A DNA stretch of 64,000 nucleotides from DATFQE01 sp963733845 (GTDB lineage: Bacteria; Actinomycetota; Thermoleophilia; Gaiellales; Gaiellaceae). A program made the translations under genes and the position numbers. This document shows, in pieces, positions 1 to 8,373 of the stretch (position 1 is its first letter; every line of letters starts with the position of its first letter). The notes beneath the pieces are model-generated. The model was given only the letters and a program-made list of their open reading frames with translations, did not search any database and was not told where the DNA came from. The stretch spans positions 124,001-188,000 of the forward strand of contig CAVTEM010000009.1 in the NCBI GenBank assembly GCA_963733845.1, written 5' to 3'.

Positions 1-1296
1 ATGGCGCGAAAGCGCGCAAGCATGCGTGAGGGCCCGCTCGCGGAGCTGTTCCGCGCGACCGAGGCCGCACAGGAGCAGGGCGAGAAGCCCAAGAAAGAGG
101 GCTCGCGTCCCCGCCCCGTACCAGTCCCGGACCCGCTCGAGGAGACGGTCGAGCACGCTCCGCCGTTCATCGTCGAGCCCGACCACGAGCCCGCCGAGGG
201 TGCGCGCCGCCTGCTCGAGCCCATGCCCGAGCCCGCTCCGCGCCTCCACCGCGCGCGCCGCGGCGACGCGCCGACCTACATGGCGGTCATCCGCGTCGTC
301 GGAGTCGGCGGCGCCGGCCTGAACGCACTCAACCGCATGATCGACTCGGGCATCACCGACGTCGACTTCATCGCGGTCAACACGGACATCCAGCAGCTGA
401 CGCTCACCGACGCCGAGGTGAAGATCCACATCGGACGCGAGCTCACGCAGGGTCTCGGTTCCGGCGCCTCCGCCGACATCGGCCGGCGCGCCGCCGAGGA
501 GGCCTACGACCAGCTCAAGCGCATCCTGCGCGGCTCGGACATGGTCTTCGTCACCGCGGGCGAGGGCGGCGGGACCGGCTCCGGGGCGGCGCCAGTGGTC
601 GCGCGTATCGCACGCGAGCTCGGGGCGCTCACCGTCGGGATCGTGACGATGCCGTTCCGCTTCGAGGGCACGAAGCGCAAGGGCCAGGCCGAGGCCGGCG
701 TGGACGAGCTTCGCGCCAACTGCGACACCGTGATCACGATCCCGAACGACCGGCTGCTCGAGGTCCTCGATCGCGACACGTCGATGCTCGACGCGTTCCG
801 GGTCGCCGACGACGTCCTCCGTCAGGGCGTCCAGGGCATCACCGACCTGATCACCATGCCCGGCCTGATCAACCTCGACTTCGCCGACGTGCGCACGATC
901 ATGAAGGACGCCGGGACGGCGTTGATGGGCATCGGCTTCTCCTCCAACGGGGAGAACCGCGCCCGCGATGCCGCGGAGCGCGCCCTGCGCTCGCCGCTGA
1001 TCGACACCGAGGTGACGGGAGCGCGCGGGATCCTGCTCTCCGTCGCGGGCGGCGAGGATCTGACGCTGTTCGAGGTGAACGAGGCCGCCGAGGTGGTGCG
1101 TCAGGCCGCGACCGACGAGACGAACATCATCTTCGGCGCGACCGTGGACGAGCGCCTGGCGGGGCAGGTGTGGGTGACCGTGGTCGCGACAGGGCTCGGC
1201 GGGCCGCAGCGTCGACGCACGCTCCGCGAGCCGCGCACGAGCGGCTTCGACGACACGCTCGACACGCCCTCGTTCCTGCGCGACACGCCCGCCTAG
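1..1296 (+). CDS. ftsZ: Cell division protein FtsZ with long N-terminal extension
   Basis: Tubulin-like GTPase that polymerises into the cytokinetic ring. The GTPase core begins near residue 92 (AVIRVVGVGGAGLNALNRM). The tubulin signature GGGTGSG is at about 188-194, followed by the FtsZ C-terminal domain with ITDLITMPGLINLDFADV. The protein ends in a conserved tail peptide (DTLDTPSFLR) that normally docks FtsA/SepF-type partners, but the linker to it is only about 15 residues. An acidic, proline-rich, low-complexity extension of about 90 residues precedes the core, where most FtsZ have about 10. The ATG lies exactly at the window edge, so an upstream start cannot be excluded. ATG at 280 (MAVIRVVG) would give a canonical N-terminus, but codon use upstream looks coding. 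The family assignment is certain; the start is not. Confidence 0.96.
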   Translation: MARKRASMREGPLAELFRATEAAQEQGEKPKKEGSRPRPVPVPDPLEETVEHAPPFIVEPDHEPAEGARRLLEPMPEPAPRLHRARRGDAPTYMAVIRVVGVGGAGLNALNRMIDSGITDVDFIAVNTDIQQLTLTDAEVKIHIGRELTQGLGSGASADIGRRAAEEAYDQLKRILRGSDMVFVTAGEGGGTGSGAAPVVARIARELGALTVGIVTMPFRFEGTKRKGQAEAGVDELRANCDTVITIPNDRLLEVLDRDTSMLDAFRVADDVLRQGVQGITDLITMPGLINLDFADVRTIMKDAGTALMGIGFSSNGENRARDAAERALRSPLIDTEVTGARGILLSVAGGEDLTLFEVNEAAEVVRQAATDETNIIFGATVDERLAGQVWVTVVATGLGGPQRRRTLREPRTSGFDDTLDTPSFLRDTPA

Positions 1297-1306
1297 CGGC
1301 CGCCGC

Positions 1307-2908
1307 TCAGCAGCTCGGCACCCGGCCGGCGAGCGCCGCGAGCGCGCGGCCCGTGCTGACGTCGAACCGCAGCTGGACCGGGCCCGGCCGCATGACGGTC
1401 AGCCTCAGCATCCCGTCGACGCCGCGCGACAGGCACCCGCGCGAGGTGCGCCAGTACGGCGAGTGCCGTAGCGCGATGCGGTAGGTGCCGCGCTCCCCGA
1501 GCCTCACCATGAGGCGGCGCCGGGTCAGCGCACGCACGTGCGCAGGTCCTGGGCCCGTGACGATCGGTCTCGGCGAGGGCACTTCGAAGATGCTGAGCTG
1601 GGCCGTGCGGAGCACGCGCTTCAGGCCTGCGTGGCCGCTCCGCACCAGCTCGGCCTCGGCCTTCGCGCTGTAGTCGTGCGGCGCCTCCGGCAGCACCACG
1701 TAGCGAATCCCGAGCCCGCGTAGCCAGGCCAGATAGTTGCGGGCTCCGAGCTCGGGCCGGTAGAGAACCTGATTCTGGGGGAAGTCGTCCTGGCGGTACC
1801 AGCCGCGTGCGAGCGGGATCCCGGCTCTCGGCAGGTAGACGGCCGCCCAGTGCCCAGCGGTGTCCACGGCCTCCACGCGGTAGGCGGGCGTGAGGTGCTC
1901 CGAGAGGAACGCGATCGCCGGCTGCCAGTACGCGACAGAGGAGGCCGGGTCGGCGTTTCCCCGGGCGAAGTTGCGTGCCAGCGGGGCCGCGTTCCACGCG
2001 ACGACGAGCACGAGAGCGCCAACGGCGAGCGGCCAGGGGCGCCAGTCGCGCAGTGAGAGCGCGAGCACGACGAGCGGGATGGCGGCGAAGCGGAGGCGCG
2101 ACACGTTCTCTCCGACCGCCGAGGGCACGAGGAACGCGGCCGTGCAGGCGGCCAGGTAGACAGCGAAGAGGATGCGGAGCAGGCGGGCCCGCTCCACGCG
2201 CCAGGTCACGATCAGGCCGAGGATGCAGAAGCCGATCGCGGCGGCGGCCTGGACGGGCGGGAACGGATAGCGCCCCTCGCCCGGGAAGGCGCGCCAGAGC
2301 GCAACCTCGAGCGCGCCGGCCCCGATCAGCATCAGCGCCGGCGCCAGCGAGAGCCGCAACTCCGTGCGACGGGCGATGCCGACGCCGACGACGACCAGGG
2401 CGAGCAGCAGGAACGAGAGCGGGCTCGCCGCCAGCGTCAGCACCGCGAGGAGCCCGAACCGGGTGCGCGCGCCGGCCTGCAGCGCCCACAGCGCGAGCAG
2501 GGCGAAGGCGATTCCGAGCGCGAACGGGAACGCCGCCGAGAGCACGACGCCCGCCCAGACCACGGCGAACGTCCGGCTCGACCAGCGCGCGGTCGGGCCC
2601 CACTCGCGGCCGAGCACGACCGCGAATGCCAGCGCGGCCGTCGCTACCGTCGCGACCGCGAGCAGCTTGATCCCGAACAGCGCGGCGAGCGGGTAGTAGA
2701 GGACGCTGTACGTGACGAAGCTGTAGCGGCCGGCGTACCAGAAGTTGTTCCAGAGCTCGAAGCCCTCCTGCACGAACAGGCTGCGCTGGTACGCGTGTGC
2801 GGCGAGGTCGCTCCCGGGCGGTCCGAGCCAGGCGAGCAAGGCGGCAAGCGTTGCGGCTGCGCCCGCCGAGAGGAGCGCCTCGCGCGCCAGAGGTTGCGCG
2901 CGATTCAT
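1307..2908 (-). CDS. Polytopic membrane protein, unknown function
   Basis: A 533-residue integral membrane protein. The first ~330 residues contain about ten hydrophobic segments rich in Leu, Ala and Val. The C-terminal ~200 residues are soluble and include tryptophan/tyrosine-rich segments (for example GHWAAVYLPRAGIPLARGWY) and a beta-rich end. The layout (many helices, then an extracytoplasmic C-terminal domain) resembles GT-C-type glycosyltransferases or related cell-envelope enzymes, but I see no diagnostic motif, so this is only a suggestion. It converges on ftsZ, with stop codons about 10 bp apart, and is divergent from the gamma-glutamyltransferase gene across only 31 bp. The ATG start lies just behind a possible TAGCAT -10 box on the minus strand. 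Confidence 0.8.
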   Translation of the reverse strand: MNRAQPLAREALLSAGAAATLAALLAWLGPPGSDLAAHAYQRSLFVQEGFELWNNFWYAGRYSFVTYSVLYYPLAALFGIKLLAVATVATAALAFAVVLGREWGPTARWSSRTFAVVWAGVVLSAAFPFALGIAFALLALWALQAGARTRFGLLAVLTLAASPLSFLLLALVVVGVGIARRTELRLSLAPALMLIGAGALEVALWRAFPGEGRYPFPPVQAAAAIGFCILGLIVTWRVERARLLRILFAVYLAACTAAFLVPSAVGENVSRLRFAAIPLVVLALSLRDWRPWPLAVGALVLVVAWNAAPLARNFARGNADPASSVAYWQPAIAFLSEHLTPAYRVEAVDTAGHWAAVYLPRAGIPLARGWYRQDDFPQNQVLYRPELGARNYLAWLRGLGIRYVVLPEAPHDYSAKAEAELVRSGHAGLKRVLRTAQLSIFEVPSPRPIVTGPGPAHVRALTRRRLMVRLGERGTYRIALRHSPYWRTSRGCLSRGVDGMLRLTVMRPGPVQLRFDVSTGRALAALAGRVPSC

Positions 2909-2933
2909 CCCGCGCGATGCTAACGCTTACCCT
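2904..2933 (+). promoter_or_regulatory. Candidate leaderless promoter of the ggt gene
   Basis: TTCATC (2904-2909), an 18-nt spacer and TACCCT (2928-2933) lie in the 31-bp divergent gap. The -10-like box ends exactly 6 nt before the ATG at 2940. Transcription starting about 7 nt downstream would therefore begin at the start codon. The same spacing recurs at several other genes in this window. Confidence 0.4.
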
Positions 2934-2939
2934 TCGCCC

Positions 2940-4511
2940 ATGAAGGGCGCCATTGCCGCCGGACACCCGCTGACCGCGGAGGCCGGTGCCGCCGTCCTGC
3001 GCGACGGCGGCAACGCCGTGGACGCCTGCATCGGCGCGGCGTTCGTCTCCTGGGTCACGGAGAGCCCGCTCACCGGCCCCGGCGGCGGCGGCTTCATGCT
3101 CGTCCACCGCGCCAGGGACCGGACGGCGTCCCTGCACGACTTCTTCGTCTCGCAGCCGGGCACAGGGCTCGGCCCGGGCGAGCGGGCGCGCATGGAGGAC
3201 ATCGACGTCGACTTCGACGGCAGCACCCACCAGATCTTCCACGTCGGGGCAGCCTCGGCCGCCGTGCCGGGAGCGCCGCTCGGCCTGGAGACCGCGCACC
3301 GCCGCTACGGCTCGCTGCCGTGGGCGACCCTGCTCGAGCCCGCGATCGAGCTCGCACGCACGGGAGTCGAGCTGACGCGCCAGCAGGCGTATCTGCACGC
3401 GCTGCTCGACCTGATCCTGCGCCACACCGAGGAGGCCCGCGCCGTCTACGGCCCTCGGGGCGAGCGCCTGGTCGCCGGCGACCGGCTCGTGATGACCGAC
3501 CTCGCTACGACGCTGGAGGTCCTGCGGGACCGCGGCGCGCGGGAGCTGTACGAGGGCGAGATCGGCCGGCTGATCGCCGACGACCAGGCGGCCCGCGGCG
3601 GGGCGATCACGCTCGAGGACCTGGCGTCCTACCGTGTCATCCACCGGCGGCCGATCGGCGCCGACTTCCGCGGCCAGCGCTTCCTCTCCAACCCGCCTCC
3701 CTCGTCGGGAGGCGTGCTCATCGCCTTCGGGCTGCGGCTGCTCGACCGGCTGGCGCTGGGCGGCCCGAGCGGGAGCGCCGGCGCGATCGCCGCGCTCGCC
3801 GAGGTGATGCGCGAGCAGGCCCGTGCACGCGGCGGCCGCTTCGGCAATGACCTCTACCGCGGCGGGCTCGCGGCCCGCCTGCTCGCCGACGGCTCGATCG
3901 CCGCCGCCCTGGAGCGGATCGCCGAACGCGTGCCCGTGCAGCCCGAGGCGCCGGCGGCACGGGGCACGACGCACATCTCCGCCGTCGACGCGCGAGGGAA
4001 CGCCGCCTCGATGACCGCCTCCACGGGAGCAGGCTCGGGCGTGGTCGTGCCCGGCACAGGCATCCAGCTCAACAACATGCTCGGCGAGTACGACCTCAAC
4101 CCGCCCGGCAGCGACGGCCGTTCGGGGACGCGCCTCACCAGCATGATGGCGCCCTCGCTCGTGCTCGAGGACGAGCGTCCGCGGCTCGTCGTCGGCAGCG
4201 CCGGCTCGCTGCGTCTCCGCGGCGCGATCATGCAGATCGTCGTCAATGCCGCCGGCCGCGGGCAGGGCGTCGAGGAGGCGATCGGCGCCCCGCGCATCCA
4301 CCTCGAGGAGGACGGACACCTCCACTGCGAGGGCGGAACCGACCAGGAAGCGATGGACGAGCTCGAGCGGCTCGGCTACGACGTGGTTCGCTGGCGGCGC
4401 CCGAACCTCTACTTCGGCGGAGCCTCAGCCGTCGAGTTTCTGCAGGACGGGACGCTGGCCGCGGCCGGCGACCCCCGCCGTGGCGGCCACGGCGTCGTCG
4501 TCGCGGCGTGA
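2940..4511 (+). CDS. ggt: Gamma-glutamyltransferase family protein
   Basis: N-terminal-nucleophile hydrolase of the gamma-glutamyltranspeptidase family (glutathione or gamma-glutamyl-peptide hydrolysis and transfer). The N-terminus shows AGHPLTAEAGAAVLRDGGNAVDA and TGPGGGGFMLVH. The autoprocessing site precedes TTHISAVDARGNAASMT, with Thr343 as the expected nucleophile. Downstream come GSGVVVPGTGIQLNNMLGEY and a GSAGS-type glycine loop. At 523 residues the length fits a complete precursor. No signal peptide is visible, so it may be cytoplasmic, unlike the periplasmic E. coli enzyme. ATG 2940 was chosen because the family N-terminus starts here and upstream codons run antisense into the divergent gene. 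The stop overlaps the next start by 4 bp. Confidence 0.93.
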   Translation: MKGAIAAGHPLTAEAGAAVLRDGGNAVDACIGAAFVSWVTESPLTGPGGGGFMLVHRARDRTASLHDFFVSQPGTGLGPGERARMEDIDVDFDGSTHQIFHVGAASAAVPGAPLGLETAHRRYGSLPWATLLEPAIELARTGVELTRQQAYLHALLDLILRHTEEARAVYGPRGERLVAGDRLVMTDLATTLEVLRDRGARELYEGEIGRLIADDQAARGGAITLEDLASYRVIHRRPIGADFRGQRFLSNPPPSSGGVLIAFGLRLLDRLALGGPSGSAGAIAALAEVMREQARARGGRFGNDLYRGGLAARLLADGSIAAALERIAERVPVQPEAPAARGTTHISAVDARGNAASMTASTGAGSGVVVPGTGIQLNNMLGEYDLNPPGSDGRSGTRLTSMMAPSLVLEDERPRLVVGSAGSLRLRGAIMQIVVNAAGRGQGVEEAIGAPRIHLEEDGHLHCEGGTDQEAMDELERLGYDVVRWRRPNLYFGGASAVEFLQDGTLAAAGDPRRGGHGVVVAA

Positions 4512-5017
4512 ACGGCGCCTTCGAGATCAGGCGGGCGCGACCCGCGGACGCCGCGGCGCTCGTCCGGCTGGCGGAGGAGGTGGCGGCCGAGCCCGAGGGC
4601 TGGCTCGTGACCGACGGCGCCTGGCGAAGCGTGGGCGAGGAGCGGCGCTACCTCCGCACCCTCGTGCGCTTCCCACATGCGGCGGTGCTCGTCGCCGAGG
4701 TCGACGGCGAGATCGTCGCCCGGCTCTCGCTGGCGCGCGATCCGCATCCGGCCAGCGCCCACGTCGCCGATCTCGGGCTGATGGTCGCTTCCGCGCAGCG
4801 GAGGCGCGGGATCGGCAGGGCGCTCCTCGGCGCCTCCGTGACGTGGGCGAGGGGCGCGGGCGTGCGCAAGCTGGAGCTGCACGTCTTCCCCCACAACACC
4901 GGGGCGCTCGCGCTGTACGAGCAGTTCGGCTTCCGCCGCGAGGGTGTCCGGAACGGGCATTACCACAGGGGCGGACGCGATCTGGACGCTGTTCTGATGG
5001 CCTACAGGGTCGAGTAA
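4508..5017 (+). CDS. GNAT family N-acetyltransferase
   Basis: A 169-residue acyl-CoA-dependent N-acetyltransferase. The acetyl-CoA-binding motif A is QRRRGIGRALL (about residues 97-107), after the beta-strand VADLGLMV. The C-terminal HNTGALALYEQFGFRREGVRNGHY is the usual GNAT motif B, ending in DAVLMAYR as in RimI/ribosomal-protein-type acetyltransferases. The substrate cannot be told from sequence. The GTG start overlaps the gamma-glutamyltransferase stop (GTGA), so the two are translationally coupled. Confidence 0.92.
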   Translation: MNGAFEIRRARPADAAALVRLAEEVAAEPEGWLVTDGAWRSVGEERRYLRTLVRFPHAAVLVAEVDGEIVARLSLARDPHPASAHVADLGLMVASAQRRRGIGRALLGASVTWARGAGVRKLELHVFPHNTGALALYEQFGFRREGVRNGHYHRGGRDLDAVLMAYRVE

Positions 5018-5020
5018 GCT
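4992..5020 (+). promoter_or_regulatory. Candidate promoter upstream of hisC-like gene
   Basis: TTCTGA (4992-4997), a 17-nt spacer and TAAGCT (5015-5020), within the 3' end of the acetyltransferase gene. The -10 box ends 8 nt before the GTG start at 5029. Confidence 0.35.
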
Positions 5021-5028
5021 CGGATCAG

Positions 5029-6156
5029 GTGCCGCTCGCGGAGATCGCCGACAGCTTCTTCACGCCCGCGGTGGGGGCGATCGTCCCGTACGAGCCGGGC
5101 AAGCCGGTCGAGGAGGTCCAGCGCGAGCTCGGGCTCGAGCGTGTCGTCAAGCTTGCATCCAACGAAGGGCCGTTCGGGCCGGTGCCCGCCGCGCGCGACG
5201 CGCTCGAGCGCAGCGCCGCCGAGCTGAACCGCTATCCGGACGGCGGCGCGTACCGGTTGCGGTCGGCACTCGCCGATCGACATGGCCTGCGCTTCGAGGA
5301 GGTGGCGACGGGCTCGGGCGCCGACGGCATCGTCGACTGCCTCTCCCAGCTCGCGCTCGCGCCCGGCGACGAGATCGTCTGCGGCTGGCCGTCCTTCCCG
5401 AGCTACGTCATCTACGCGACCAAGCTCGGCGCCACCGCACGCACCGTCCCGCTCCGTGATCACCGCTACGACCTCGAGGCGATGCTGGCGGCGATCGGTC
5501 CGCAGACCAAGCTGGCCTACCTCTGCTACCCCAACAACCCGACGGGAACCGCGAACTCGCGGGCCGAGCTCGACGAGTGGTTCGAGCGCGTCCCCGGGCA
5601 CGTGCTCACCGTGCTCGACCAGGCGTACTACGAGTACGTCGAGGACCCCGACTACGCGGACGGGGTCGAGGCGTACCTCAAGGCGGGGCGGCAGGTGGTC
5701 GTCCTGCGCACGTTCTCGAAGATCTACGGGCTGGCGGGCCTGCGGGTCGGCTACGCGTTGGCGCCGGCCGCGGTGGTGACCGCGATCGGCAAGGTCAAGC
5801 GCGCTTTCGACGTGACGACTGCCGCACAGGAGGCTGCGCTGGCGAGCCTGGACGCCGGACCCGAGCTCGAGCGCCGCCGGCGCGTGAACGCCGAGGGGCG
5901 GCTTCAGCTCGAGCGGATCCTCCGTCAGCACGGTTTCGACCCGCCCGTCCCGGCGGTCGCGAACTTCCTCTTCGCCGAGGTCGGCGAAGACGCCAGGCCA
6001 CTGTTCGAAGCGCTGCTCCGCGAAGGCGTGATCGTCCGGCCGACCGGAGGGTTCGGCGCACCAGGGGCGATCCGTGTGAGTGTCGGAACCCCTGAGGAAA
6101 ACGACCTCTTCGGGGAGGCGCTCGGCCGAGTCCTGGCAACCGCAGACCTGGCATAA
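5029..6156 (+). CDS. hisC: Histidinol-phosphate aminotransferase family enzyme
   Basis: Fold-type I PLP aminotransferase of 375 residues. Family marks are KLASNEGPFGP near the N-terminus, NRYPDGGAYRLRSALA, the substrate/PLP region CYPNNPTGTANSRAEL, and the Schiff-base lysine in TFSKIYGLAGLRVGYA (Lys231). The C-terminus has the HisC-type RPTGGFGAPGAIRVSVGTPEEN. It transaminates histidinol phosphate in histidine synthesis. Close relatives also act on aromatic amino acids, and no other his genes are nearby, so the exact substrate is uncertain. GTG 5029 gives a normal N-terminus (VPLAEIADSFFTPAV). The stop abuts the start of the following MFS gene. Confidence 0.92.
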   Translation: MPLAEIADSFFTPAVGAIVPYEPGKPVEEVQRELGLERVVKLASNEGPFGPVPAARDALERSAAELNRYPDGGAYRLRSALADRHGLRFEEVATGSGADGIVDCLSQLALAPGDEIVCGWPSFPSYVIYATKLGATARTVPLRDHRYDLEAMLAAIGPQTKLAYLCYPNNPTGTANSRAELDEWFERVPGHVLTVLDQAYYEYVEDPDYADGVEAYLKAGRQVVVLRTFSKIYGLAGLRVGYALAPAAVVTAIGKVKRAFDVTTAAQEAALASLDAGPELERRRRVNAEGRLQLERILRQHGFDPPVPAVANFLFAEVGEDARPLFEALLREGVIVRPTGGFGAPGAIRVSVGTPEENDLFGEALGRVLATADLA

Positions 6157-7374
6157 GTGTCGAGCGAGGCCGTTGTCGGGAGGCTCGACCTCGTCCTCCG
6201 TGTACCGAGCTTCCGCCAGCTCTTCCTCTCGACGCTCTTCTCCGGCTTCGGAACCTGGCTTGCGTTCGTCGCCCTGACGATCGACGTCAAGGACCGCACC
6301 GACTCGGGCCCCTGGGTCAGCGCGCTCCTGATCGCCGACATCCTCCCGGCCGTCCTGATCGGCCTGCTCGCCGGCCCGCTCGTCGACCGGCTCTCGCGCA
6401 AGTGGCTGATGGTCGGCGCCGACCTGATCCGGGCTGCGATCTTCTGCGCGCTCCCGTTCGCGTCGAGCGCCGGGATGATCGTCGTCCTGGCCGCGCTCGC
6501 GGGCGTGGGCACCGGGCTCTTCCGGCCGGCCGTCTATGCGGGGCTGCCGAACCTCGTCGACGACCGCGACCTGCCGAGCGCGAACGGGCTGATCCAGGGG
6601 ATCGAGAACCTCACCTGGGCGGTGGGCCCGCTCGTCGGCGGCGCGCTCGTCGCGGCAGCAGGCCCGGAGCCTGCGTACTGGGTCAATGCCGCCACGTTCG
6701 TCGTCTCGGCGCTCCTGCTGCTCCGGATCCCGGGCCGGCGCCTGCAAGCGGGGACGGCGGTGAGCCGCGGGCACTGGCGCGACCTGCTCGAGGGGCTGTC
6801 GTTCGTCCTGCGGTCGCGGGCGCTCGTCATGGTGCTGCTGGCGTGGAACGTCTTCATGCTCGCGAGCGCGGGCATCAACGTGGCCGAGGTCTTCCTCGCC
6901 AAGGACACGTTCGACGCCGGCGACTTCGGCTACGGGCTGCTCGTGGGCGCGACCGGCTTCGGGTTGGTGCTGGGCAGCCTCGCCGCGTCGCCGTTGCTGG
7001 AGCGGCATTCGGTGTCGCGGGTCTATCCCGGCTCGATCTTCGTGGTTGCGGCCGCCGTCGCTGCCGGCGCGGCCGCTCCGAACGTCTGGATCGCAGCCGG
7101 CTGCGTGTTCGTGGTCGGGGCCGCGAACGGAGCGGCCGTGGTCTGCAACGCCCTGCTCGTGCAGCGTGCTTCCCCGGACGAGCTGCGCGGGCGCGTCTTC
7201 ACCCTGCTGATGAGCTCGTCCTTCGGCGTCTTCGCGATCGGCATGGTCATCTCCGGTCCACTCACCGACGCCGTCGGCCCGCGCTGGGTCTGGGCCGTGT
7301 CGGCCGCGTTCGCGGCGCTCTCCGCGCTGATCGCACTGGCGTTGTCCCGCGGGATCGACCGCGAAGATTCCTAG
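6157..7374 (+). CDS. MFS transporter, EntS-like exporter family
   Basis: A 405-residue major facilitator with about 12 transmembrane segments. The loop after helix 2-3, GPLVDRLSRKWLMVGADLIRA, is typical of the MFS_3 group (enterobactin/macrolide exporter-like). ASPDELRGRVFTLLMSS in the second half is also characteristic of that group. It probably acts as a proton-driven exporter, substrate unknown. The GTG start directly follows the hisC stop (TAA-GTG), implying coupled translation with the aminotransferase. Confidence 0.9.
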   Translation: MSSEAVVGRLDLVLRVPSFRQLFLSTLFSGFGTWLAFVALTIDVKDRTDSGPWVSALLIADILPAVLIGLLAGPLVDRLSRKWLMVGADLIRAAIFCALPFASSAGMIVVLAALAGVGTGLFRPAVYAGLPNLVDDRDLPSANGLIQGIENLTWAVGPLVGGALVAAAGPEPAYWVNAATFVVSALLLLRIPGRRLQAGTAVSRGHWRDLLEGLSFVLRSRALVMVLLAWNVFMLASAGINVAEVFLAKDTFDAGDFGYGLLVGATGFGLVLGSLAASPLLERHSVSRVYPGSIFVVAAAVAAGAAAPNVWIAAGCVFVVGAANGAAVVCNALLVQRASPDELRGRVFTLLMSSSFGVFAIGMVISGPLTDAVGPRWVWAVSAAFAALSALIALALSRGIDREDS

Positions 7375-7383
7375 ACTCCGGCC

Positions 7384-8373
7384 GTGGCCGCGAGGCGGGA
7401 CTGGACGCGCGAGTCGCTCGGCGAGGCGGTACGGGCGGGCGACCGCCGCGCGATCGCCCGGGCGATCACGCTCGTGGAGAACTCGGATCCACTCGCCTAC
7501 GAGCTCGTCAGCGACCTCTACTCCGAGACGGGCCGCGCCTACACGGTCGGGATCACCGGACCGCCCGGGGTCGGCAAGTCGAGCCTGATCAGCGCGCTCG
7601 TCCGCCACCTGCGCGAGGCCCAACGCACGATCGGCGTCGTGTCCGTCGACCCGTCGAGCCCGTTCACGAAGGGCGCGCTCCTCGGCGACCGGATCCGCCT
7701 GAGCGACCACTTCCTCGACCCCGGTGTCTTCATCCGCTCGATGGGGACGCGCGGCCACCTCGGCGGGCTCGCCGAGACCACGCTGCAGGCCGTGCTGCTG
7801 TTGGACGCGGCCGGGAAGGAGCTGATCTTCCTGGAGACCGTGGGCACCGGGCAGAGCGAGGTCGAGGTGATTTCCGTGGCCGACACGATCGTGCTCGTGC
7901 TCATGCCCGGGTCCGGCGACTCGATCCAGGCGCTGAAGGCGGGGATCATGGAGATCCCCGACGTGATCGCGATCAACAAGGCCGACCACCCGGCCGCAAA
8001 GACGATGCTGAACGAGGTGCGCTCGATCCTCTCGCTCGACAAGGAGCGCGCCTGGAGGCCGCCGATCCTGCTGACCGAGGCGACCCGGGGGGAGAAGGTG
8101 CCCGAGCTCTGGGAGAAGATCGAGGCGCACCGCGCCCACCTCGAGAACGACGGGCTGCTCGCCGAGCGGCGGCGCAAGAACCTGGCCGGCGAGGTCTTCG
8201 CGGTCGCGTCAGCGCGCGCCAAGACCCACCTCGAGCAGGCGGTGGCCGAGGATCCCGAGCTGCGGCGGCTGCTGGAGGCCGTCGAGTCGCGGGAGCTCGA
8301 CCCGCTCTCGGCGGTGCGCGAGATCATGGAGAAGGTGTTCAAGGTTGGCCACGGAAACGGTTCCGACGCTTAG
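7384..8373 (+). CDS. meaB: Methylmalonyl-CoA mutase-associated GTPase MeaB
   Basis: A 329-residue G3E-family P-loop GTPase (ArgK/MeaB) that protects and loads B12-dependent methylmalonyl-CoA mutase. Walker A is GPPGVGKSS (about residues 59-67), followed by VVSVDPSSPFTKGALLGDRIR, MGTRGHLGGLAETT, the ETVGTGQSEVEV switch region and the NKAD guanine-specificity motif at about 198. The C-terminal helical dimerisation arm is intact. No mutase gene lies in the window, although acyl-CoA carboxylase genes do. TAGACT (7372-7377) ends 6 nt before the GTG start, a possible leaderless promoter. The 3' end overlaps the threonine dehydratase start by 29 bp. Confidence 0.95.
   Translation: MAARRDWTRESLGEAVRAGDRRAIARAITLVENSDPLAYELVSDLYSETGRAYTVGITGPPGVGKSSLISALVRHLREAQRTIGVVSVDPSSPFTKGALLGDRIRLSDHFLDPGVFIRSMGTRGHLGGLAETTLQAVLLLDAAGKELIFLETVGTGQSEVEVISVADTIVLVLMPGSGDSIQALKAGIMEIPDVIAINKADHPAAKTMLNEVRSILSLDKERAWRPPILLTEATRGEKVPELWEKIEAHRAHLENDGLLAERRRKNLAGEVFAVASARAKTHLEQAVAEDPELRRLLEAVESRELDPLSAVREIMEKVFKVGHGNGSDA

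Noticed and set aside
1293..4325. A 1,010-residue open frame on the minus strand over the membrane protein and ggt genes
   Set aside because: It is low-complexity Arg/Ala/Gly/Pro sequence antisense to two recognisable genes; GC-rich DNA keeps shadow frames open.
5002..8139. A 1,045-residue minus-strand frame opposite hisC, MFS and meaB
   Set aside because: It is antisense to three genes with full family motifs and has only Arg/Asp/Val-rich filler.
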